A DNA stretch of 64,000 nt from Apostichopus japonicus (taxonomy: Eukaryota > Echinodermata > Holothuroidea > Aspidochirotida > Stichopodidae). Below, one piece after another: positions 12,301 to 19,005 of the stretch. The number at the start of each line of letters is the position of its first letter. Position 1 is the stretch's first letter. The DNA is taken from contig NC_092572.1 of NCBI RefSeq assembly GCF_037975245.1, positions 9,878,001 to 9,942,000 on the forward strand, given 5' to 3'. The notes beneath the pieces were generated by a model that made no database searches, had not been told where the DNA came from, and worked only from the letters and a program-made list of their open reading frames with translations. The position numbers and the translations under genes are program-made.

Positions 12301-13944
12301 TCGAGTTTAAATCGAGATTTGGTCGAAATTAGGTCGAGAAACAGGTCGAGTTGGTCGAGTATAGGTCGAGTACAGGTCTATCCAACTTGGCCGACCTGAG
12401 TCGAGACAGGTCGACTACGTCGAACTAAAATCGAACTAAGGTCGTTATAGGTCGTTGTGAGGTCGTTATGAGGTCGGCTCAGGTCGAGATATCCCCCAGG
12501 TCGAGACAGGCCAAGTAGTTTGTGGGGTCGCGTCGGTCGAGTTCCCGAGATCGCCACTGGGACTGCACCATAATATATCCAGGTTCACACCTTGCTATTA
12601 CCTTTCCAGGTACTAATGAGAATATCTTGGAAAAGAATTGAACATTTTTTTTTCTTCAATATCATGATTGATGATACATAACCTGGAAGTCACGCTACAC
12701 AGTAGGAAAATGTACCAAACCACAGAGGGTCGTGTGGCATGCTCCCATGTGCTACGAACGTATCGTACACAAAATTGTCAGTTCGAAGTGCAAAAGTTGC
12801 CTGGACAACAAAACGCCACTAAAACGGGGTATTCAGGTACACTTGCTAATTATTGCTTAGGTTTGAATGATAATGATGTTGAGATTTACCCATTTGTATC
12901 GATATATGCAGTCAGCGCCTTACTGATTCAGCGTGGCGGTATCATGTTACGCACTTGTTTCTTGCAGATACGGCCATAATAATTGTATTGCTAAGGAACA
13001 GCGAATCCGAATCCTATCGTTTGCTGATTATGTCTTTGTACATTGCGTGTAGCCATAATGTAGTAGATGCGTCCTTTCTGTAGTTCGATTGTTTGCAAGA
13101 ACATTTTTGAAATTGAAAGTTGCGGTGAAAATTGAAAAAAAATCTACCACTTGGCTAGGTTTCTTGTTCACGTAGCTTTACTGGGAATGTGAAAGCCATG
13201 AGATCATGACGTTAGTTGTTATAACGTACACAGTCAAGAAGTATTATGAGAGTTCAGTGCTACAGGAAGCACGTCACATGACCCTCCATTCCACGCTTCT
13301 CCAAGTTGACGTAAAGAAAATCATATTATGTATACTTCAATGAATTAACTTGATTGTATTGCACTGGGTTCATCTGCAGAAATACACTACTGTACAAATG
13401 TTGGAGCAATAACTGTTCTTGTCGACCATCCATCCATCGTTTGAAAGGAACTTTCATGGAAGTAAGAGAACCGTTCTTCATTCTATAACTGCAATAACGT
13501 TTCTTATGATAAGGATATATATCTCGCATAACTGAATGAGGCATATCACCAATGATACTTAATTAAATGATTAAATGATTAAATTAAATGCTATTAAATT
13601 ATATTACAATATGATATACAATATATCTGGAAATTATAAAATAGCAATAAAGAAAAACAGCAAAGAAGGTTCTTTTAAATGGCTTTAAAATATCAATTAA
13701 AATTGCGCCCAAGCAGTTAATGAAACATAAAGCAACACGAAATTTGTTGGAAAATAATGGTTGCATGTACTTTTTTTACATTATTTTCATTTCATATAAT
13801 TTACTTAATAAGTGAATAATATGTCCAAATAACTCTCAACAGATATTTCAGAAGTTATTAGATGACAGTTCTTATGAGATACCGATGTCAACGACGTATG
13901 TGGCTATGGGATCAGCGAATATTGCTGAAGATACCTACTCATAA
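354..13944 (+). CDS. Gene 1: three-Ig, single-pass receptor with a tyrosine-kinase-like pseudokinase domain (multi-exon span)
   Basis: Proposed exons: 354-370, 3396-3445, 3659-3955, 4380-4682, 5083-5298, 5497-5607, 6804-6831, 7305-7372, 7810-7980, 8438-8548, 8732-8898, 9166-9285, 9963-10077, 10438-10531 and a tail exon 13843-13944. Apart from the last join, all junctions keep one frame with AG acceptors and GT donors. Order: signal peptide, three Ig-like domains, transmembrane helix, basic juxtamembrane segment, kinase N-lobe, alpha-C, hinge/alpha-E, catalytic-loop segment, P+1/alpha-F segment, partial C-lobe. The fold signatures of a receptor tyrosine kinase are clear (LYLVSEHL hinge, HPGLTTRKLLV loop, SPETL, SSDVWSLAVTIWEI). 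VAIK Lys is Thr, HRD is HPG, the loop Asn is Lys, and DFG is DFC, so phosphotransfer is not expected. A scaffold or co-receptor role is inferred. The exon carrying the C-lobe CW...RP motif was not found, so the join to the tail exon is unresolved. A read-through stop at 10533-10535 is the alternative end. No ligand can be named. Confidence 0.78.
371..3395 (+). other. Gene 1 intron 1, enlarged by a LINE fragment
   Basis: The intron between the start exon and the signal-peptide exon is about 3.0 kb, whereas the matching intron of gene 2 (19006-19611) is about 0.6 kb. Most of the extra length is the LINE fragment at about 1128-2964. I see nothing else coding in it. Confidence 0.55.
1128..2964 (+). 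mobile_element. Degraded L1/Tx1-like non-LTR retrotransposon fragment (reverse transcriptase and 3' part)
   Basis: Frames between these positions carry pieces of a LINE reverse transcriptase: LLDFEKAFEW, then GVRQGCPLSPYIFT (the conserved QGCPLSP block), then a decayed catalytic motif in which the usual Q-Y/F-A-D-D-T reads Q-stop-G-D-D-T near 1450-1465, then SGLRVNYDKSNIFPLG. Farther on there are pieces typical of the L1/Tx1 C-terminal region (VEDKGCITINDLL, a Cys-rich stretch with H-F-F-W, and NLLILHLRYYIFSKKL near 2765-2815). Stops and frameshifts break it repeatedly and no endonuclease domain is present. It is a 5'-truncated dead copy lying in the sense direction inside intron 1 of gene 1. 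The clade assignment is tentative and the exact ends were not defined. Confidence 0.75.
3396..3445 (+). CDS. Gene 1 exon 2: hydrophobic core of the signal peptide
   Basis: A 50-base exon between attag and gtaggt encoding TMSTTILLLLATISNK. With exon 1 it forms the signal peptide. The homologous exon of gene 2 is at 19612-19661, also 50 bases. It ends in phase 1, matching the next exon. Confidence 0.65.
3659..3955 (+). CDS. Gene 1 exon 3: Ig-like domain 1 (V-type)
   Basis: A 297-base phase 1-1 exon encoding one Ig domain of about 99 residues. The first cysteine is in [10 protein letters not shown], the core tryptophan in NVIWEDF, and the second cysteine in SSDEGTYICKDRD, the classic D-x-G-x-Y-x-C signature. 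It is bounded by tgttctag and gtaaag. By eye about four-fifths of its residues match the gene 2 domain at 19846-20142. Confidence 0.85.
4380..4682 (+). CDS. Gene 1 exon 4: Ig-like domain 2
   Basis: A 303-base phase 1-1 exon. It starts at [13 protein letters not shown], has the first cysteine in [13 protein letters not shown] and a second in EEMSVCCRIF. The doubled cysteine is Ser-Cys in gene 2. Several N-x-S/T sites suggest glycosylation. It ends at gtaagt. About four-fifths of its residues match the gene 2 domain at 20540-20842. Confidence 0.8.
5083..5298 (+). CDS. Gene 1 exon 5: short Ig-like domain 3
   Basis: A 216-base phase 1-1 exon encoding a compact membrane-proximal domain (LPRCNIAITGQEVRCACQGYPP, then LANITCFGRNGIGTGRSD). 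It is clearly more diverged from the gene 2 equivalent (21389-21607) than domains 1 and 2 are. The spacing of CxC and a later C fits a small C2/I-type Ig fold. Confidence 0.7.
5497..5607 (+). CDS. Gene 1 exon 6: transmembrane helix
   Basis: A 111-base phase 1-1 exon encoding about 23 hydrophobic residues (starting LTIAAIFVTTALVLTVIVV) followed by a basic stop-transfer stretch, HRIGSRKKES. It ends at gtatgt. The gene 2 counterpart at 22092-22202 has the same length but a different hydrophobic sequence. Confidence 0.8.
5608..6803 (+). other. Gene 1 intron after the transmembrane exon, with a GGAT-type microsatellite
   Basis: Contains a short (GGAT)-type repeat at about 5628-5675. A longer version lies at the same place after the gene 2 transmembrane exon (about 22260-22510). 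From about 5796 onward the sequence aligns with 42.3-44.5 kb, marking the start of the downstream duplicated block. No exon seen. Confidence 0.5.
6804..6831 (+). CDS. Gene 1 exon 7: juxtamembrane micro-exon
   Basis: A 28-base exon (phase 1 to 2) reading APVKWRKRE, with acceptor caacag and donor gtaagt. Its counterpart at 44549-44576 has the same length and phases and reads APVKWHRRE. The basic residues fit a position just under the membrane. Confidence 0.6.
7305..7372 (+). CDS. Gene 1 exon 8: juxtamembrane segment
   Basis: A 68-base exon (phase 2 to 1) reading NENTTKHQINIQNNDVLETD, between ctag and gtacgt. The counterpart at 45074-45144 is one codon longer and otherwise very similar. It links the micro-exon to the kinase N-lobe. 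Confidence 0.6.
7810..7980 (+). CDS. Gene 1 exon 9: pseudokinase N-lobe (degenerate glycine loop, no VAIK lysine)
   Basis: A 171-base phase 1-1 exon that starts after ctctcacag and ends at gttagt. The glycine loop reads MGNIYNRWLGTV, lacking the GxGxxG pattern. The beta-3 strand reads CVVITSIT, with threonine where VAIK has the ATP-anchoring lysine. The downstream copy 46039-46209 is nearly identical here. The fold is recognisable but nucleotide binding in the normal way is unlikely. Confidence 0.75.
8438..8548 (+). CDS. Gene 1 exon 10: pseudokinase alpha-C region
   Basis: A 111-base phase 1-1 exon. The helix reads IHWEAFLRKCLQLPESKNL and is followed by IEAISIQ, the usual alpha-C to beta-4 arrangement of receptor tyrosine kinases. 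The donor is gtgagt. The counterpart 46691-46801 has the same length. Confidence 0.7.
8732..8898 (+). CDS. Gene 1 exon 11: pseudokinase hinge, alpha-D and alpha-E
   Basis: A 167-base exon (phase 1 to 0). NLYLVSEHLVCETLHCLL matches the beta-5/hinge of tyrosine kinases (lyLV.E....G.L...L), and VIKHVTGLLEGMHII matches alpha-E ahead of the catalytic loop. The donor is gtaagt. The counterpart is 47003-47169. Confidence 0.8.
9166..9285 (+). CDS. Gene 1 exon 12: dead catalytic loop and DFG segment
   Basis: A 120-base phase 0-0 exon. FLHPGLTTRKLLV aligns residue for residue with VHRDLAARNVLV of tyrosine kinases: Arg-Asp becomes Pro-Gly and the Mg-binding Asn becomes Lys. QLKLYDFCL replaces VKI.DFGL, so the DFG glycine is Cys. 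The donor here is a weak gttatt. The downstream copy has AAG|gtgtac, and relative to it about 13 bases around the donor are missing. Confidence 0.75.
9963..10077 (+). CDS. Gene 1 exon 13: pseudokinase P+1 loop and alpha-F (DVWS)
   Basis: A 115-base exon (phase 0 to 1). LNQFSPETLISSEYTESSDV followed by WSLAVTIWEIMSNG corresponds to the APE motif and the DVWSfGvllWEi.t.G block, with SPE for APE and Ala for the usual Gly after DVWS-x. The activation segment between exon 12 and this motif is short and has no tyrosine. Confidence 0.8.
10438..10531 (+). CDS. Gene 1 exon 14: pseudokinase C-lobe fragment
   Basis: A 94-base exon starting in phase 1. KSPFPGDTEITSHKELFEP matches G.tPyPg....el of kinase subdomain X, and PWPEKC the following P..CP. 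It either ends at ATAAA|gtaatt (phase 2) or reads through to TAA at 10533-10535. The expected next helix with CW and RP is not visible, so the C-lobe may be truncated. Confidence 0.65.
10840..11310 (+). repeat. GGTCGAG/CTCGACC satellite, left array
   Basis: Dense degenerate repeats of a GGTCGAG(N) unit in direct orientation from about 10850 to 11110. The inverse CTCGACC predominates from about 11160 to 11300. The array therefore folds on itself, and it lies wholly within the Harbinger element. Confidence 0.8.
11450..11645 (+). repeat. GAGTACGAGTAC short tandem array
   Basis: Scattered runs of GAGTACGAGTAC-type hexamers inside the Harbinger element, between the left satellite and the transposase fragment. 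GTACTCGAGTAC near its right end is self-complementary. Confidence 0.6.
11746..12111 (-). pseudogene. Harbinger transposase N-terminal fragment (HARBI1-like)
   Basis: A 121-residue frame on the minus strand. RDWLARRPLFGQYEHLLVEL, then EDSRCCRNFLRVDADTFGYI and LDRISPAITKKTTNF, match the N-terminal region of PIF/Harbinger nucleases (W...R...G.y..L..EL...D...f.nflRm....f..lL..v.p.i.k.dT). A run of arginines (GRRRRRARRRR) precedes it. It stops at ATG-TGA, and a gtgagt donor overlaps the end, so this may be a first exon whose partner exons were deleted. The catalytic part of the family is missing. Confidence 0.8.
12240..12545 (+). repeat. GGTCGAG satellite, right array
   Basis: A second degenerate array of GGTCGAG and GGTCGTTA/GGTCGTTG units, ending just before the right terminal inverted repeat of the Harbinger element. 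Confidence 0.75.
13396..13558 (-). other. Conserved minus-strand exon-like block X2, copy A
   Basis: On the minus strand this interval is open and reads DMPHSVMRDIYPYHKKRY, then LTSMKVPFKRWMDGRQEQ. The same block at 49930-50092 is also open, with mostly conservative changes. Both copies have an AG at the 5' edge and gtacag at the 3' edge. The AG is shifted by one base in this copy, so the splice phase differs between copies. I do not recognise the family. It resembles the activation loop of receptor kinases only loosely. It lies antisense within the last intron of gene 1. Confidence 0.35.
13843..13944 (+). CDS. Gene 1 terminal exon: cytoplasmic tail with YEIP and YVAM motifs
   Basis: After ctctcaacag the exon reads IFQKLLDDSSYEIPMSTTYV and continues with AMGSANIAEDTYS and a stop (13942-13944). 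It starts in phase 0. IFQKLL fits the last helix of a tyrosine kinase domain (RP.F..i...L). The tail has three tyrosines. YVAM matches YxxM, the consensus for p85/PI3-kinase SH2 binding, and YEIP is another SH2-type context. The copy at 50483-50584 differs by one residue. The preceding exon ends in phase 2, so a linking exon is missing from the model. Confidence 0.6.
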   Translation: MFQKLLDDSSYEIPMSTTYVAMGSANIAEDTYS

Positions 13945-15337
13945 GATATATATCATGCCGGAAAGTAAGACTGAACTGAACGAGAACTAAAGAGCGATGT
14001 GCTGATTTATTCATGATTACATATATCATTCCGTAAAGTAGGACTTTGTAAGAATGAAATGATTTCGCAGTATGTGAACTGTACGAGAACTAAAGAGAGA
14101 TATGTTAGTTTATTTATTATTTCTGCTGCACAGTTTTACCTGTCATAACTTTTGTTTTGGAAAGACCATGTTCAAGTGTAAACAAGCTATTTTTGTAGAC
14201 CAGTTGAATGCAGTAAAATTTAAACTTACATGTGTTATATCTTGTGTATTGTATATGCTTGGTAGTGGATAACTAGAACTTGAACGTGATTTAGAATGTA
14301 GTACTATGTGGCTATGCAACCACTTTTCCAAGTAATATATTTATTGGGTGACATTCTTAATGATAACCGTTGTGATTTTATGTTTGGCACACTTAAAAAA
14401 AATGATTAAAACCTTTGTTATTGTTAATAATGCAACAAAAGTATTTACATGTTTTGGATTTAAAGAATCAATTTCCAGCTTCAATTCGTAAAGCTATTTT
14501 CATATGTTTAAGAGATAACGACTTGTAATATACGGTATACAATAACGTGGAAAGCCTTGCAATAAGAATACATTAACTAAATTATTTGACTCAGTATGTA
14601 CTGATATTTGTGACAAATTTCAAATGTTGAAAGCTGAATAAGGTATTGTATATATAAGATATTCAGTTTCATGTAGATCAATTGTCGATTATTTTATGAA
14701 AATGCCGCAATTGGCAATAGAATAAAAAACTATTGCTTGATGATGTATATACAAATGCTTTGAAAAGAACTTTCACCTAATGTGCATGTATTTTATTTAT
14801 CAAGGTTTAATAAAATTGTGTCTTTGTATAATCGAGAGCGAGAGTGAGGTGCTCGTAAAAGGGAGATTTAAAGAGTTCTACGTGAGTCATCCACATGGTC
14901 TGAGTGCTATAAAAAGCATTGTCCTTGTAATTATATAGGAGTATCAGAAGTTAACGCATTGTAGTTGAAACAAGTAAACAGTTTGAGTATGTATCATAAA
15001 AGAGTGTCTGGTTCTCTATATCCTTTATTCTGATTAGGTTTCGAATTTTCATTCACTTTAGATATGAGCAAGCTAACAGCTAACGAATAGCGGGTAGAAA
15101 ATATGAGAAGTGAAAGGGTCTCAATTCTTAAATTATATGGTCATACGAAAGATTTTTTTCCGCCATTAAACTGTTTCAATCAATATTGCTCCCCACTAAT
15201 TATAGGTTACCACAACACGAGAACACTTATCTGTTTGTCTTATGTTATATGCATGGAGTATTTTCTGTAAACTAGCCCAAGCTCATTCAAACTGCTGCAT
15301 GAGTTATAACAAAACGACGTCGTTCTCAAACACTGAC

Positions 15338-15511
15338 ATAAAAATCCTTGAGCTGAACGAGAAAGTCAGCAATGCTCGATAGCTTTCTAGAAACTGAACC
15401 AAATATTGACGTCGCGTGATCATAATTCGACGAATAGCATACAGTACTCGTCTCGTAACATGGCCAGTAAACGGTATACCGTTGGATAACTGCATCGATC
15501 CTTCCATCTTT
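15338..15511 (-). other. Conserved minus-strand exon-like block X1, copy A
   Basis: A 174-base minus-strand block from gtctttag to gtcagt that is open in the frame KDGRIDAVIQRYTVYWPC, continuing to SRKLSSIADFLVQLKDFY. The copy at 51915-52088 has the same length, an AG and a GT at the same edges, and is open in the same frame (KDGRIDEVFKRYIVYWPC). Equal length, shared frame and shared splice edges in two diverged copies suggest a real exon of an unrecognised minus-strand gene. Another frame is also open in this copy but is broken by a stop in the other one. Confidence 0.4.
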
Positions 15512-16164
15512 CTAAAGACAAATTTTTTGATAGAATTCACTCTATCTTCGACGTTTTGAAAGTAACTACAGTGCATCATAACAACATTCTCGCAACATAA
15601 ATCAAGTAAAAGTTAAATATATCCCCTGCCACAAGGCAAACTAAACTATACAGGAAATACAGCTTCTCACTACAACAGATAGATTCACGCTATGAATGGT
15701 TATACCACCCAGGGATATTTGATATCATTATGCATAACCTAGAAAATGCACTACACGAAAGCATGTGAGCTGAAACCGGTATTAATGTGTTAAAGAATAA
15801 ACGGGGAAGGGTTGGTTGCTATTACAAAGCAGACTCAATAGCTTTTGGATCAAACAAGATCAGACTATACCATTCAACACAGGCAAGTTTAACATGTCAT
15901 ATTTATTTTGTTTTAGGTCACTTATGATGACATGGCGTTCTTTTAAAATCAACAGAGTTCTCCCACAGTTAACGTCAGAATGTAGCACCGCCTACTCCAC
16001 TCTTCAGTTGAATTATCAATATTTAAAGTACCATTTTTATCACTTTGTTTAGATCAAGACAAGCCATTATCATACATTGCAACTTATGAAACGCCAAAAG
16101 AACCACAACTGATGATGAGAATGTAATTTTATATGATTAAATAGTCATTTTATAGGATGTTATA

Positions 16165-16880
16165 ATGAGTGTATACTATAATATACAAATTAAACTCGAT
16201 AATATACACAATGTACACGATGATAAGAAACTTCATGGTGATAATATGAATCTACACGATGATAATATGAAAAAGTACATGATAATACTACGAAACTATA
16301 CGTCTATAATAAGAAATTACACAATTACAATAAGACGCACTGTGTCTGCATATGTATGATATTCGGACATCTGTATAATGTATAAAGTATATGTAGATAT
16401 CCTATAACTTGTCAGCAAAATACACGGTATGATGTTGCCGCCGTGGACTGGACAATACAAACTTATGTATCGTAAGTAATTGGTCATACGATTAAAAAAG
16501 TCACACACACACGCACACACAACAACATTCTACAACTGTGAAAACATAACAATAAGCTAACCTTTATGCGAGTCGTGAAGTTTACCTTATGAATTATATG
16601 CACACGAATTTGCGTATACGTACAGATATGCATACGCCAGTGTTTTATATCATAAGCAGTTTTAATAGTATCGTGTATTCGATTGTTATCATCGTGCGGT
16701 TCTTATTATTATCTTGATCATTATTATTATCATCGTGTAAACTCAGTATATTATGGTGTATTTTAAGTATATTATTATATAAATTTATATTATTATCATA
16801 TAGTATCACATTATCATCAGTTGTGATCATTTTGGCGTTCATAACAATATGGTGTATTGCTAATAATTTAGATCTTGAAC
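16165..16880 (+). repeat. AT-rich imperfect inverted repeat (GATGATAA / TTATCATC)
   Basis: The left part (about 16190-16340) is made of CACGATGATAA- and GATAATATGA-like units. The right part (about 16670-16800) carries the complementary TTATTATTATC and ATCATCGTG units. The same arrangement, more decayed, is present at about 53940-54400 in the downstream copy. Confidence 0.5.
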
Positions 16881-18121
16881 TCTCTAATTCCTCCTTGTGC
16901 AAGCGTATAGTGCTTCATTTGCTAACCGTTGAATTATAGGCAGAACACAACATCTTTTGTATTACGGGTTAGGAACGCTACGTTAGTACGTATTCTGTAC
17001 ATGGTAGCATAGTATTCCCGGTCATGAAATTAGCGGGGACATCAGCCTAAGCAACGATACAGTAAGCGAAGGATGATCAACTGTTGTATCCTTTGTTTGA
17101 ACAGCGATAACGTAACAAATTCTTCATTCTATTTCATATAATTTCTATCATATAATTGTAGCGACATCAAAACTGTGGTAAGGCAAAGGATTCATACAAA
17201 CAATTATTGTTAATAATCCACCCTAAATTTTTAAACTAAAAAAAAAACAGTATGTATGTGTACTTTGTCTACATTGCAACTGATATCCATTGTTTCAATA
17301 TTCTTTGCATGAAAAATATGCCTTCATTTGTAGCATTTCTAGCTCTCTAATGTTGAAAGAGATTGACCAATAAGGATTAGTTTTCAGCACACGATGGTGA
17401 CGGAACAGAAATCAACCTTTGAGAATGCAAGTGCTTAATATGATATTTTCCAATACTTATTGTTAATACTAATAATTGTTTTTCGAGTTTTAGAAATATT
17501 ACCGCTTAATATTATCGTAACTTACCAATGCTTCTTAGATAATCGTTTAGTTTAACGAACGGTATACGTATCATAATGTAGGAAAAACAATTATAGCAAG
17601 TACGATTTTAATTTATAATTTGCATAAACTCTTCCATTTTGTCTTTTGCTTAGCAAGCTACGTTAATGCTTCTGTTTCTAGCGAATGCCAATAATTTTAG
17701 TTTAATAGGACGGCTCAAGAATTTTTACAAATAAGAGCGTTATCATCCAATTATCATAGAATTATCAGACGCTGTTTGGCTGTCGGTAGAAAATTGTTAC
17801 ACATGCTACAGCTGTTACAATAAGAACTGTAGTACAGCTGTGTAACTCTTGTAAAGCTCAGAAAATTAATAAAAAAACGACCGGTGATTGGATACTATAA
17901 TGTGTTCATTTTAAAGAGAGGAAAGCACGCAATGATGATAGAGAAATTGAAAAACAGTCAATACTATTAACAACAATATAACCATAACAATAGCCGAGGA
18001 AATCATTTATGCTGTTAATTTAGGAAAAACAGGATGCCGATAGACGAAACATAACGCATGACGAACCAAGACATCATGTGTTATTTTTTACTTATATATC
18101 TGAGAACAATATAATTGAACC

Positions 18122-18663
18122 TTTCTAGACCTTTTTATCTAACGATGTTAGTCCATCTGTTTCCCATACATGCTATTTAAGTAACAATAGTGGTAGTAAC
18201 GCGATTATACGATTGAGACATTGTATATTATTTCGTATAATTTAAGTCAGATAAACCCACTTTTATCCCGTTTGATTGATAGTAAGTGTTGCATTTATAT
18301 CTTTAATGTGAATCCTTGGCTTAGGGTAATATGTTGCTTGCATACACAAAGCAATAATATATATAGTTTAAGAGCAACTATAATTTATTATTTAAAAGTA
18401 TTATTGAACTATCTAGACCTTTTTATCCAATGACGTTAGGCCGGCTGTTTCTCATACATGCTAGTTAAGTAGCAAGAGTGGTAGTAACACGATTATACAA
18501 TTGAGTAATTGTAGAGTATTTCGTATAATTTAAGTCATATTTGACTGTTTGATTGGTAGTAAGTGTTGCATTTATATCTTTAATGTGTATCTTTGGCTTA
18601 AAAGAATATGTCGCTTGCATACACAAAGCAATAATAAATATAGTCTAAGAGCAACTATAATTT
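18122..18663 (+). repeat. Two-copy tandem repeat, unit about 290 bp
   Basis: The segment starting ctagacctttttatctaacg near 18126 recurs from about 18414 (ctagacctttttatccaatg). Both run through a shared ATTTCGTATAATTTAAGTCA and TTGCATTTATATCTTTAATG and end at GAGCAACTATAATTTATTA. Diverged by scattered substitutions. Non-coding. Confidence 0.75.
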
Positions 18664-18988
18664 ATTAATTTCCAAACATTTGCCCACATGTTGCGAAAAA
18701 AACGCTACATACTGTACCGCATAATTCCTGATATGTAGGTACGCTCTTAAATGACAAAAAAAGCCTCGAAGATATTGTTTTTATCTTATCTTGGGGTGAA
18801 TTATTTGGGTACAGCGTATAAATGTGAATAACCCATGATAGTCGTTCCATGACGTGACGGCAGGTAATCTGTCTATGTAATTATCACCATTAGACCTTGA
18901 ACTTTGTCAAGGCTTTTATTCAACTTTCGTTTTGCAGTTTTTATTGTACTGTGAAGTACCGCCATCGTTGACTTACATACATACCGCT

Positions 18989-19005
18989 ATGGAGCCTTTG
19001 AAACG
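18989..19005 (+). CDS. Gene 2 exon 1: start codon and first residues
   Basis: ATG at 18989 encodes MEPLK plus two bases of an Arg codon, then gtaggaatataac. It was chosen because exon 2 has no ATG in frame (the base triplet matching the internal ATG of gene 1 is ATT) and because gene 1 has the same-sized exon with a similar donor. Confidence 0.6.

Larger units (their letters stand above)
10813..12570 (-). mobile_element. Nonautonomous PIF/Harbinger-type DNA transposon with a GTCGAG satellite
   Basis: Ends are imperfect inverted repeats (TGGTGCGGTCCCAGTG left, CACTGGGACTGCACCA right), flanked by TAA on both sides (10810-10812 and 12571-12573), the TWA-type target duplication of this superfamily. 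The matching intron of the downstream copy lacks the element, giving an empty-site comparison. Inside lies one transposase fragment on the minus strand, flanked by long degenerate arrays of GGTCGAG/CTCGACC and a GAGTACGAGTAC array. Only the N-terminal part of a transposase is present and no DDE catalytic domain was seen, so the copy cannot move by itself. Confidence 0.85.
10532..13842 (+). other. Late intron of gene 1 (contains a Harbinger element and a conserved minus-strand block)
   Basis: Outside the transposon at 10813-12570, this interval aligns with 48797-50482 of the downstream copy. One candidate exon after gactag near 10711, with a frame reading KISLKEKLIMKCSFE, recalls the lM..C helix. 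The equivalent place in the downstream copy has an in-frame stop, so it was not accepted. Confidence 0.4.
5796..17750 (+). repeat. Segmental duplication, copy A (pseudokinase cassette and flanks)
   Basis: Coding and non-coding sequence in this interval aligns in the same order and direction with about 42290-55345. It covers introns, the pseudokinase exons, the tail exon, the minus-strand blocks and the AT-rich inverted repeat. Copy A alone carries the Harbinger element at 10813-12570. Boundaries are by eye and good to perhaps 100 bases. Confidence 0.75.
13945..18988 (+). other. Spacer between gene 1 and gene 2
   Basis: No plus-strand gene was recognised. AATAAA-type signals occur near 14719 and 14807 and could serve gene 1. 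Up to about 17750 the spacer belongs to the duplicated block. It holds minus-strand block X1, the AT-rich inverted repeat and, beyond the duplication, the 290-bp tandem repeat. Confidence 0.4.

Noticed and set aside
12668-12979. A 103-codon frame in the last intron of gene 1, first considered as the missing CW...RP kinase exon
   Set aside because: The aligned region in copy B has stops and no shared frame. The CLDNKTP-like string does not have the right spacing for CW...P..RP.
13326-13544. Minus-strand block X2 as a receptor-kinase activation loop
   Set aside because: RDIY...KKRY and VPFKRWM look similar, but the spacing from a DFG-like motif is wrong and no APE follows. Kept only as an unidentified conserved block.
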